Assembly (NCBI GenBank): GCA_900556255.1 | Contig: USNZ01000051.1 | Location: 1 to 7,584 of the forward strand | Length of the DNA: 7,584 bases | Direction of reading: 5' to 3' | Source of the DNA: an uncultured Oscillospiraceae bacterium | GTDB taxonomy: Bacteria > Bacillota > Clostridia > Oscillospirales > Ruminococcaceae | Part shown: piece after piece, positions 1-5,057 of the stretch | How the letters are laid out: each line of letters starts with the position of its first letter | How positions within the stretch are numbered: position 1 is the first letter of the stretch | Notes under the pieces: model-generated | Database searches by the model: none | Told to the model about the DNA's origin: nothing | The model's input: the letters and a program-made list of their open reading frames with translations, nothing else | Translations under genes and position numbers: made by a program

Positions 1-16
1 AACGGGTAAACCGCAC

Positions 17-40
17 GGGACGCATATATGCGTCCCCTAC
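17..40 (-). repeat. GTAGGG-headed palindrome, copy 1
   Basis: Positions 17-36 form a perfect 20-base palindrome (GGGACGCATA followed by TATGCGTCCC), and CTAC follows at 37-40. Read on the minus strand this is GTAGGGG leading into a palindrome. Copies at 2122-2147 and 2171-2195 have the same layout but entirely different stem bases. The sequence beside it (3-15, CGGGTAAACCGCA) recurs exactly at 2222-2234. No gene is supported in 1-135. The repeat structure is visible directly; calling it a dispersed family is inferred from three copies. Confidence 0.6.
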
Positions 41-135
41 AAACCTGCCGAAAAAGGCGAAGTTTTAATTTTAACAGGCTACTGCAAACCTACCACAGAT
101 TCGTAATCATTCCGTTGGGTTTATCGACAGTCTGG

Positions 136-163
136 TGCGCCGCCCATGGCGGCGCATTTTTTT
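136..163 (+). terminator. Intrinsic terminator for a gene left of the window
   Basis: A perfect 9-bp stem, TGCGCCGCC (136-144) with GGCGGCGCA (148-156), closes a CAT loop and is followed at once by seven T residues (157-163). This is the classic Rho-independent form on the plus strand. No plus-strand gene ends before it inside the window, so it probably serves a transcript that starts further left. It also insulates the permease promoter that follows. Confidence 0.85.
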
Positions 164-199
164 GGGTTTTCCTTTCAACATCAAACTGCGTTTTCCCTC

Positions 200-228
200 T
201 TGCCTTTTTTGTCGAAACGCGGTATACT
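200..228 (+). promoter_or_regulatory. Sigma-70/SigA-type promoter of the uracil permease gene
   Basis: TTGCCT (200-205) and TATACT (223-228) are separated by exactly 17 bases, close to the TTGACA/TATAAT consensus. Transcription would start near 235, giving a leader of about 70 bases before the start codon at 307. The leader has a weak potential stem (GGAGGCTG at 245-252 with CAGTCCCC at 268-275, one mismatch and one G-T pair) and a T run near 278-284. No known pyrimidine-responsive element is recognisable. Confidence 0.65.
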
Positions 229-306
229 TAGCGGTGGAAGCGAAGGAGGCTGTTGTAACAAAAAACGCAGTCCCCTCTTTTTTTGCGGTTTTCTAAGGAG
301 GATATC

Positions 307-1638
307 ATGGCGGAAAACAAAGTCGATTTTTCCAACGGCATCTATGATGCCCGCCAGCTTGGCACACCCAAGCTGCTGATTCTGGGTGCGCAGCACATGT
401 TTGCCATGTTCGGCGCAACCGTTCTCGTTCCCCTGCTGACCGGCCTGAGCGTCAGCACCACCCTGCTGTGCGCCGGTCTGGGCACGCTGCTGTTCCACTT
501 TTTGTGCAAGGGCAAGGTTCCCGCATTCCTGGGTTCCAGCTTTGCCTACCTGGGCGGCTTTGCCATCGTTTCCAACAACGGTGCCAACCCCGAAAATCTG
601 CCCTACGCCTGCGCGGCCGTGGCACTGTCCGGCCTTGTGTATGTGCTGTTCAGCGCGCTGATCTCCGCGTTCGGCATCCGCAAGATGATGAAGTTCTTCC
701 CCCCGGTCGTCACCGGCCCCATCATCATTGCCATCGGCCTGATCCTGGCCCCCAGCGCCATCAACAACTGCCAGAGCAACTGGCTGCTGGCCTTTGTGGC
801 GCTGGCTACCGTCATCGTCTGCAACATCTGGGGCAAGGGCATGGTCAAGATCCTGCCCATCCTGATCGGTGTTCTGGTTTCCTACGCTGTGGCGCTGGTT
901 ACCGGTGCGGTTGACTTTGAGGCCATCGGCGCCGCCGCCTGGATCGGCCTGCCCCTGCACAAGGATGCTATGGGTCTGTTTGCCATGGACGGCAGCGAAA
1001 CGTTCATCAGCGCCGTGTTCACCATTGTGCCTATCGCGCTGGCTACCATGATGGAGCATATCGGCGACATTGCCGCCATCAGCGCCACCACCGGCAAAAA
1101 CTACATCCGTGACCCCGGCCTGAACAAGACCCTGCTGGGCGACGGTCTGGCCACCGCCATGGCGGGTCTGCTGGGCGGCCCTGCCAACACCACCTACGGC
1201 GAGAACACCGGCGTTCTGGCCCTGACCAAGATCTACGACCCGCTGGTCATCCGCATTGCGGCCGTGTTTGCCCTTGTGCTGAGCTTCAGCCCCAAGTTTG
1301 AGGCCGTCATCAACACCATTCCCACCGGCATCGTAGGCGGCATCAGCTTTGTTCTGTACGGCATGATCTCCGCCATCGGTGTCCGCAACGTGGTGGAAAA
1401 CAAGGTGGACTTCACCAACTCCCGCAACCTGATCATTGCCGCGGTCATTCTGGTCAGCGCCCTGGGCTTCAACTCTGTGGGCGGCATCAGCTTTGCCGTG
1501 GGCACTGTCACCATCAACCTGTCCGGTCTGGCCATCGCCGCCATCGCCGGCATCCTGCTGAACGCCATCCTGCCCGGCAACGACTACGAGTTCGATGAAG
1601 GCTCCAACGAGGGCGAGGGTGCCAGCCTGCGCGTCTGA
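307..1638 (+). CDS. uraA: Uracil permease, NCS2 (nucleobase:cation symporter-2) family
   Basis: This inner-membrane symporter probably imports uracil with protons for pyrimidine salvage. The 443-residue product is of usual length for the family and strongly hydrophobic, consistent with the 14-helix UraA fold. Family marks include AQHMFAMFGATVLVP near residues 28-42 (His30), SSFAY at 77-81, an EH pair at 250-251, and GGPANTTYGENTG at 290-302. Glu250 and Glu299 align with E. coli UraA Glu241 and Glu290, which bind uracil. The C-terminus is a short acidic, Gly/Ser-rich tail. The ATG at 307 was chosen because AAGGAGG (295-301) lies 5 bases upstream; a TTG start at 283 would leave no such site. 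The gene is followed after 15 bases by a small ORF, probably co-transcribed. Substrate preference (uracil rather than xanthine) is inferred from similarity. Confidence 0.9.
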   Translation: MAENKVDFSNGIYDARQLGTPKLLILGAQHMFAMFGATVLVPLLTGLSVSTTLLCAGLGTLLFHFLCKGKVPAFLGSSFAYLGGFAIVSNNGANPENLPYACAAVALSGLVYVLFSALISAFGIRKMMKFFPPVVTGPIIIAIGLILAPSAINNCQSNWLLAFVALATVIVCNIWGKGMVKILPILIGVLVSYAVALVTGAVDFEAIGAAAWIGLPLHKDAMGLFAMDGSETFISAVFTIVPIALATMMEHIGDIAAISATTGKNYIRDPGLNKTLLGDGLATAMAGLLGGPANTTYGENTGVLALTKIYDPLVIRIAAVFALVLSFSPKFEAVINTIPTGIVGGISFVLYGMISAIGVRNVVENKVDFTNSRNLIIAAVILVSALGFNSVGGISFAVGTVTINLSGLAIAAIAGILLNAILPGNDYEFDEGSNEGEGASLRV

Positions 1639-1653
1639 TTTTGAGGAAAAGCT

Positions 1654-1980
1654 ATGACTGCTGCTGATTTTACCAACCTGCATCTGCAATACAAATCCAC
1701 CCAAGCCGAGGGCGAAGTACCTGCCGTGATCGAGCACGACTTTGCCGACGGCCGTATGGTGGACCACTATTATGTGACACCCTCCCCCGCTTTTTGGCAG
1801 GACGAGGGCGTGGCACAGCTGGATGCGGTGGCAGGCATCTCGTTTTTGCAGCAAGCTCCCGGCGAACCGTGGAAAATCGCGGTACATGAACCGGCTATGA
1901 TCCGCGAGGTCGTGTTTGACTTTGCGGAGGAGGAATTTCAAAAAATGCTTGCCGATTCCGGCGTGACCCTGCCGGGGTGA
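1654..1980 (+). CDS. Conserved-looking hypothetical protein, 108 aa
   Basis: I do not recognise this protein. It is real on positional grounds: TTGAGGAAAA just upstream of its ATG supplies a ribosome binding site (GAGG at 1643-1646, 7 bases before the start). It begins only 15 bases after the permease stop, and a strong terminator follows 22 bases after its own stop. The product is small, acidic and soluble, with no signal peptide, no membrane helix and no cysteine. It has alternating hydrophobic stretches (IEHDFADGRMVDHYYV, then WKIAVHEPAMIREVVFDFAEEEF), which suggest a compact alpha/beta fold. Co-transcription with the uracil permease hints at a link to transport or pyrimidine salvage, but nothing in the sequence shows a catalytic motif. 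It could equally be an unrelated passenger in the operon. Confidence 0.75.
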   Translation: MTAADFTNLHLQYKSTQAEGEVPAVIEHDFADGRMVDHYYVTPSPAFWQDEGVAQLDAVAGISFLQQAPGEPWKIAVHEPAMIREVVFDFAEEEFQKMLADSGVTLPG

Positions 1981-2000
1981 TTGGTTCTATATCGTTGCGC

Positions 2001-2037
2001 AAAGCGCCTGTGTTCCGAGGAACACAGGCGCTTTTTT
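2001..2037 (+). terminator. Intrinsic terminator of the permease operon
   Basis: AGCGCCTGTGTTC (2003-2015) pairs perfectly with GAACACAGGCGCT (2020-2032) around a CGAG loop, and the stem can extend through the flanking A/T pairs. Six T residues (2032-2037) follow. This is a long, stable Rho-independent terminator for the plus strand. The minus-strand side has only three A residues, so reverse activity should be weak. Confidence 0.92.
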
Positions 2038-2045
2038 GTTGCTAT

Positions 2046-2094
2046 GGCTTCCCCCTTTGGGGGAAGCTGTCGGCGCAGCCGACTGATGAGGGGG
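2046..2094 (+). repeat. GGCTTCCCCC composite palindrome, solitary left half (copy A)
   Basis: This 49-base unit has two hairpins in a row: GCTTCCCCC/GGGGGAAGC with a TTT loop, then GTCGGC/GCCGAC with a GCA loop, followed by TGATGAGGGGG. It matches the left halves of the full copies at 2240 and 5058 and has the same orientation. The second hairpin differs from theirs at two stem positions, and both sides change together. The right half (CCCCCTCATC onward) is missing. All three copies are preceded by TAT. Confidence 0.8.
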
Positions 2095-2121
2095 CAACTT
2101 GCGATTGCTGCAAAACTCCCC

Positions 2122-2147
2122 GGCGGGGTGAGGTCACCCCGCCCTAC
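2122..2147 (-). repeat. GTAGGG-headed palindrome, copy 2
   Basis: GGCGGGGTGA (2122-2131) and TCACCCCGCC (2134-2143) are perfect inverted arms around GG, and CTAC follows at 2144-2147. Read on the minus strand this is GTAGGG plus palindrome, the same layout as copies 1 and 3. It faces copy 3 head to head across 23 bases. That spacer contains its own small dyad, GCAAT (2151-2155) with ATTGC (2163-2167). The CCCCGCCCTAC arm (2137-2147) could alternatively pair with GTAGGGGCGGGG at 2171-2182 with one bulge. Confidence 0.6.
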
Positions 2148-2170
2148 GGGGCAATAAAAAACATTGCGCA

Positions 2171-2195
2171 GTAGGGGCGGGGCATTGCCCCGCCC
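2171..2195 (+). repeat. GTAGGG-headed palindrome, copy 3
   Basis: GTAGGGG is followed by a perfect 9-bp stem, GGGCGGGGC (2175-2183) with GCCCCGCCC (2187-2195), and an ATT loop. The head matches copies 1 and 2, while the stem bases differ from both. No T run follows, so it is not an ordinary intrinsic terminator. Confidence 0.65.
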
Positions 2196-2221
2196 GCAAC
2201 CTAACGGCAACGCCAACCTAC

Positions 2222-2234
2222 CGGGTAAACCGCA
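2222..2234. repeat. Second copy of the 13-base word CGGGTAAACCGCA
   Basis: This word is identical to positions 3-15. In both places GCATATATG lies close by: immediately at 2232-2240 here, and after a short insertion at 22-30 in the first copy. The two places look like remnants of one longer intergenic repeat, here truncated directly at the start of composite palindrome copy B. Function is unknown. Confidence 0.45.
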
Positions 2235-2239
2235 TATAT

Positions 2240-2358
2240 GGCTTCCCCCTTCGGGGGAAGCTGTCACCGAAGGTGACTGATGAGGGGCTGCCTGCCGGAC
2301 ATTTCCCCCTCATCCGGCGCGTCCCGCGCCACCTTCCCCCCAAGGGGAAGGCTTTTTT
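2240..2358 (+). repeat. GGCTTCCCCC composite palindrome, full copy B
   Basis: The parts run in order: hairpin GCTTCCCCC/GGGGGAAGC (2241-2261, TTC loop); hairpin GTCACC/GGTGAC (2263-2277, GAA loop); GATGAGGGG (2279-2287), an inverted match to CCCCTCATC (2306-2314); hairpin GGCGCG/CGCGCC (2316-2330, TCC loop); and hairpin CCTTCCCC/GGGGAAGG (2332-2351). Six T residues (2353-2358) follow, so the right end could also work as an intrinsic terminator on the plus strand. The outer ends GGCTTCCCC and GGGGAAGGC are near-inverted, so the whole unit could also fold as one long hairpin. No transposase or coding content is present. It sits about 105 bases upstream of the metal operon promoter. Confidence 0.85.
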
Positions 2359-2368
2359 CGTATAAAAC

Positions 2369-2389
2369 GTGCCGCCCGCCGGGCGGCAC
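2369..2389. repeat. Isolated perfect inverted repeat
   Basis: GTGCCGCCC (2369-2377) and GGGCGGCAC (2381-2389) pair perfectly around GCC. No T tract follows on either strand, so a terminator role is unlikely. It belongs to the run of GC-rich palindromes between copy B and the metal operon promoter. Confidence 0.6.
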
Positions 2390-2400
2390 ACCAAATCTTC

Positions 2401-2428
2401 ACTCTCAACTCTGCACTCTTAACTCTGA
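2401..2428. repeat. Heptamer tandem repeat, four units of ACTCTNN
   Basis: Four consecutive 7-base units (ACTCTCA, ACTCTGC, ACTCTTA, ACTCTGA) keep ACTCT and vary in the last two bases. The stretch is low in G on this strand and lies 36 bases upstream of the metal operon -35 box. No coding function is seen. Confidence 0.7.
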
Positions 2429-2463
2429 ATTCAATATTTCAAAAAAATTCCCTACCATTTCTC

Positions 2464-2511
2464 TTGACAATCCATCCTTTTTGACGTATCATATGAACAG
2501 ATAAGCATATG
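2464..2511 (+). promoter_or_regulatory. Promoter with overlapping ArsR/SmtB-type operator of the metal operon
   Basis: TTGACA (2464-2469, perfect consensus) and TATCAT (2487-2492) are separated by 17 bases, predicting a start near 2499. An imperfect 9-2-9 dyad, ATATGAACA (2491-2499) and TAAGCATAT (2502-2510), overlaps the -10 box and the start point; CATATG also occurs at both ends (2490-2495 and 2506-2511). The left arm matches the ATATGAACA half-site known from SmtB/CzrA-type operators. Repression by the adjacent sensor gene and metal-induced release is inferred from this placement and from the family. Confidence 0.7.
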
Positions 2512-2525
2512 AAAGGATGTTGTCC

Positions 2526-2873
2526 ATGGCAGAACCCGAAACTATCCTTGGCACCCCCTTCGACGAGGCTGACTGCCTGCAAAACGAGCTGCCCGACGAC
2601 GAGGTCCTGTACGAGCTGGCGGATCTGTTCCGCGTGTTCGGCGACTCGACCCGCATTAAAATTCTGTACGCCCTGTTCGAGAGCGAAAAATGCGTCAACG
2701 ACATTTCCAACGCGGTGGGCATTTCGCAAAGCGCGGTCAGCCACCAGCTGCGCGTACTCCGCACCAGCAAGCTGGTCAAATTCCGGCGCGAGGGCAAGGC
2801 CATGCTCTACTCGCTGGACGACGACCATGTGCGCAGCATGCTTGAGCTGGGCATGGAACACGTGGAAGAATAA
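2526..2873 (+). CDS. ArsR/SmtB-family metal-sensing repressor (Zn/Co/Cd type)
   Basis: This cytoplasmic winged-helix repressor probably shuts its own operon until metal binds. The 115 residues are typical for the family. The winged helix runs from about residue 30 to 97, with the recognition helix around SQSAVSHQLRVLR (67-79). The C-terminal helix carries Asp99, His101, His112 and Glu115, matching in spacing the alpha5 zinc site of SmtB (Asp, His, His, Glu). CVND at 56-59 matches the single-cysteine form seen in SmtB (CVGD) rather than the CVC of arsenic and CadC sensors. Cys17 in the N-terminal extension could add a second, alpha3N-like site. The ATG at 2526 is preferred because AAAGG lies about 9 bases upstream. 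The in-frame ATG at 2517 directly abuts that site and would add only three residues. An N-terminal acidic extension precedes the fold. Confidence 0.88.
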   Translation: MAEPETILGTPFDEADCLQNELPDDEVLYELADLFRVFGDSTRIKILYALFESEKCVNDISNAVGISQSAVSHQLRVLRTSKLVKFRREGKAMLYSLDDDHVRSMLELGMEHVEE

Positions 2874-2907
2874 TTTGCAAAAAACGACAATATAAGGAGA
2901 AATTATC

Positions 2908-3123
2908 ATGCAGAAGAAATTCAAGATCGAAGTCGACTGCGCCAACTGCGCCGCCAAAATTGAAACCGCCGTCAAAGCGCTGCCCGGTGTCAAGAACGCC
3001 AGCGTCAGCTTTATGGCCCAGAAAATGCTGCTGGAGGCCGACGACGACGCCTTTGACGAGGTGCTGAAGGCCGCCGTCAAGACCGCCAAAAAAGTAGAAC
3101 CGGATTTCGAGATCGAGCTGTAA
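2908..3123 (+). CDS. Free-standing heavy-metal-associated (HMA) domain protein
   Basis: The product is 71 residues, the size of one ferredoxin-like HMA domain. The metal loop is DCANC at residues 10-14, with Cys11 and Cys14 as ligands and Asp10 before the first cysteine. An Asp in that place is known from Zn/Cd/Pb-binding N-terminal domains such as that of ZntA, whereas copper domains usually have other residues. AAGGAG at 2894-2899 gives a good ribosome binding site 8 bases before the ATG. It lies 34 bases after the sensor gene and 55 bases before the ATPase gene. Because that ATPase has no HMA domain, this protein probably supplies the missing metal-binding domain in trans, as chaperone or regulatory domain (inference). 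A role as cytosolic metal buffer is the alternative. No signal peptide is present. Confidence 0.88.
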   Translation: MQKKFKIEVDCANCAAKIETAVKALPGVKNASVSFMAQKMLLEADDDAFDEVLKAAVKTAKKVEPDFEIEL

Positions 3124-3130
3124 CCCCTAC

Positions 3131-3156
3131 GCCCTGCCCCGCGCAGGGCAATTTTT
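3131..3156 (+). terminator. Hairpin with short T run between the HMA and ATPase genes
   Basis: GCCCTGC (3131-3137) pairs with GCAGGGC (3143-3149) around CCCGC, followed by AA and five T residues (3152-3156). It looks like a modest intrinsic terminator inside the operon. Since the ATPase has no obvious promoter of its own, partial read-through is the likely outcome. That would set more HMA message than ATPase message, or protect the 3' end of the short transcript. This role is inferred. Confidence 0.5.
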
Positions 3157-3178
3157 ACCCCATTACGGAGGAATCGCT

Positions 3179-5041
3179 ATGACCAAAAAGCAAAAAAAGA
3201 CGTTAAAGCGCATTATTATCACCGCTGTACTTTCTGCCCTGCTGGCGGTCGTGCTGCATTTTGTGCCGCTGCCCCGCCTTGTGCAGCTGATTTTGTGGCT
3301 GGTGCCCTACTGCATCATCGGGCACGACGTGCTGCGCAAGGCGTTTCTGGGCATCAAGGGCGGCGAGCTGTTTGACGAGAATTTCCTGATGGCCGTTGCC
3401 ACCGTGGGCGCGATGGGCTGCGGCGAGTACGGCGAGGGCGTGGCCGTCATGCTGTTTTACCAAATCGGCGAACTGTTCCAGTCCTACGCCGTGGGCAAGA
3501 GCCGCAGCAGCATCAGCGCGCTGATGGATATCCGCCCCGACAGCGCCAACCTGGAGGACGCCGACGGCAGCATCCGCACGGTCGACCCCGACGATGTGGC
3601 CATCGGCTCGGTCATTGTGGTCAAGCCCGGCGAGAAGATCCCGCTGGACGGCACCGTGCTTTCGGGCGAAAGCACCCTGAACACCGCCGCCCTGACCGGC
3701 GAAAGCCGCCCGCGCAGTGTGCGCCCCGGCGATGAAGTCATCAGCGGCTGCGTCAACAGCGACGGCGTGCTGCGCATCACCACAAGCAAGCTGTACGGCG
3801 AGTCCACCGTGGCAAAAATCCTCGATCTGGTGGAAAATTCCAGCCTGAAAAAAGCCCCTGTCGAGAACTTTATCACCAAATTTGCCCGCTACTACACCCC
3901 CGCCGTCTGCGCGGCGGCGCTGGTTCTGGCCTTTGTGCCGCCGATTTTCGTCGGCCACTGGGCCGACTGGATCATGCGCGCGCTGACCTTCCTGGTCATC
4001 AGCTGCCCCTGTGCGCTGGTCATCTCCATCCCGCTGACCTTCTTCGGCGGCATCGGCGGCGCGTCCCGCATGGGCATCTTGGTCAAGGGCGGCAACTATC
4101 TGGAGGCCCTGTCCAAGACTGCCACCGCCGTGTTTGACAAGACGGGTACGCTGACCCAAGGCGTGTTCAAGGTCACGGCGATCCACCCCGCCGACGGCGT
4201 GACCGAGGCTGACCTGCTGGAAACCGCCGCCCTGGCGGAGAGTTTTTCGAGCCATCCCATCAGCAAGAGTCTGCGTGAGGCCGCGCCGGATCTTGACGCC
4301 CGCCGCGCCGCCGACGCGCAGGAGGTGGCAGGCCACGGCGTAAAGACGCTGGTGGACGGCAAGACCGTGCTGGCCGGCAACGCCCGCCTGATGGACGCCG
4401 AGGGCATCACCTACACCGCCGCGGACGGCGCGGGCACCATCGTGTATGTGGCGCGCCAGGGGCAGTTCATCGGCTCGATCCTGATTTCCGACGAGGAAAA
4501 GCCCACCGCCAAGGCGGCCATGCAGGGCTTGCAGGCGCAGGGCGTGCGCACGGTCATGCTGACGGGCGACAGCCCCGCCGTGGCGCAGGCCGTGGCGGCA
4601 GACCTTGGCATGGACGAGGTACATGCAGGGCTGCTGCCCGCCGACAAGGTGCAGTGGGTCGAAACGCTGCTGCAGCAAAAGCCCGAAAAGAAAGAGCTGG
4701 CCTTTGTGGGCGACGGCATCAACGATGCGCCCGTTTTGATGCGGGCGGACATCGGCATTGCCATGGGCGCCCTGGGCAGCGATGCCGCCATTGAAGCCGC
4801 CGACGTGGTGCTGATGGACGACGACCCCGCAAAAATCAGCCTTGCGATGCGGATCTCCCGCCGTTGTATGCACATTGTGTACCAGAACATCGTGTTTGCG
4901 CTGGCCGTCAAGGCGCTGTGTCTGGTGCTGACCGCGCTGGGCATCACAAATATGTGGTGGGGCGTATTTGCCGACGTGGGCGTTATGGTGCTGGCCGTAT
5001 TGAACGCCACCCGCATGCTGAACGTGAAGATGTATCGGTAA
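3179..5041 (+). CDS. cadA: Heavy-metal P-type ATPase, PIB-2 (Zn/Cd/Pb exporter)
   Basis: This membrane ATPase exports divalent soft metals from the cytoplasm. The 620 residues include helices at roughly 11-29, 33-48, 67-105 (two), 239-257, 266-289, 563-585 and 588-610. TGES of the actuator domain is at 173-176. The metal-site CPC is at 276-278. Phosphorylation Asp320 sits in DKTGT. The nucleotide-domain His-Pro is at 359-360, TGD at 462-464 and GDGINDAP at 511-518. Lys578 and Asp599 (in FADVG) match the ZntA Lys/Asp pair, and with CPC they mark Zn/Cd/Pb rather than copper specificity. Unlike most CadA/ZntA proteins there is no N-terminal CxxC domain: the chain starts with a short basic segment and the first helix. 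The HMA domain is encoded separately just upstream. GGAGG at 3167-3171 sets the ATG. The symbol cadA reflects the family; zntA would serve as well, and the actual ion is not shown by sequence. Confidence 0.92.
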   Translation: MTKKQKKTLKRIIITAVLSALLAVVLHFVPLPRLVQLILWLVPYCIIGHDVLRKAFLGIKGGELFDENFLMAVATVGAMGCGEYGEGVAVMLFYQIGELFQSYAVGKSRSSISALMDIRPDSANLEDADGSIRTVDPDDVAIGSVIVVKPGEKIPLDGTVLSGESTLNTAALTGESRPRSVRPGDEVISGCVNSDGVLRITTSKLYGESTVAKILDLVENSSLKKAPVENFITKFARYYTPAVCAAALVLAFVPPIFVGHWADWIMRALTFLVISCPCALVISIPLTFFGGIGGASRMGILVKGGNYLEALSKTATAVFDKTGTLTQGVFKVTAIHPADGVTEADLLETAALAESFSSHPISKSLREAAPDLDARRAADAQEVAGHGVKTLVDGKTVLAGNARLMDAEGITYTAADGAGTIVYVARQGQFIGSILISDEEKPTAKAAMQGLQAQGVRTVMLTGDSPAVAQAVAADLGMDEVHAGLLPADKVQWVETLLQQKPEKKELAFVGDGINDAPVLMRADIGIAMGALGSDAAIEAADVVLMDDDPAKISLAMRISRRCMHIVYQNIVFALAVKALCLVLTALGITNMWWGVFADVGVMVLAVLNATRMLNVKMYR

Positions 5042-5057
5042 GACTGGGGTCCGCTAT

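Noticed and set aside
245..284. PyrR-type attenuator in the permease leader (GGAGGCTG and CAGTCCCC present).
   Set aside because: The PyrR binding loop runs CAGUCC first and GAGGCUG second. Here the order is reversed, the stem has a mismatch, and no matching antiterminator/terminator pair is visible.
283..306. TTG start for the uracil permease, 8 residues longer.
   Set aside because: There is no ribosome binding site at proper distance. The added residues would overlap the strong AAGGAGG that serves the ATG at 307.
181..1941. A 586-codon open frame antisense to the uracil permease gene.
   Set aside because: It is the mirror of a high-GC coding frame. Its product is a Gly/Gln/His/Asp-rich low-complexity chain with no domain, and the sense strand encodes a clear NCS2 permease.
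2038..2463. A CRISPR array or tRNA cluster suggested by repeated hairpins.
   Set aside because: The repeats are not evenly spaced with unique spacers. No tRNA acceptor, anticodon or TpsiC signatures fit, and the units match the palindrome families instead.
2509..2895. An overlapping 128-codon frame across the sensor gene.
   Set aside because: The product is Cys/Ser/Arg-rich with no fold, whereas the other frame gives a textbook ArsR/SmtB protein with metal ligands.
3203..4873. A 556-codon open frame antisense to the metal ATPase gene.
   Set aside because: It has the same shadow effect: His/Gly/Ala/Gln-rich and without motifs, opposite a gene carrying every P-type ATPase motif.
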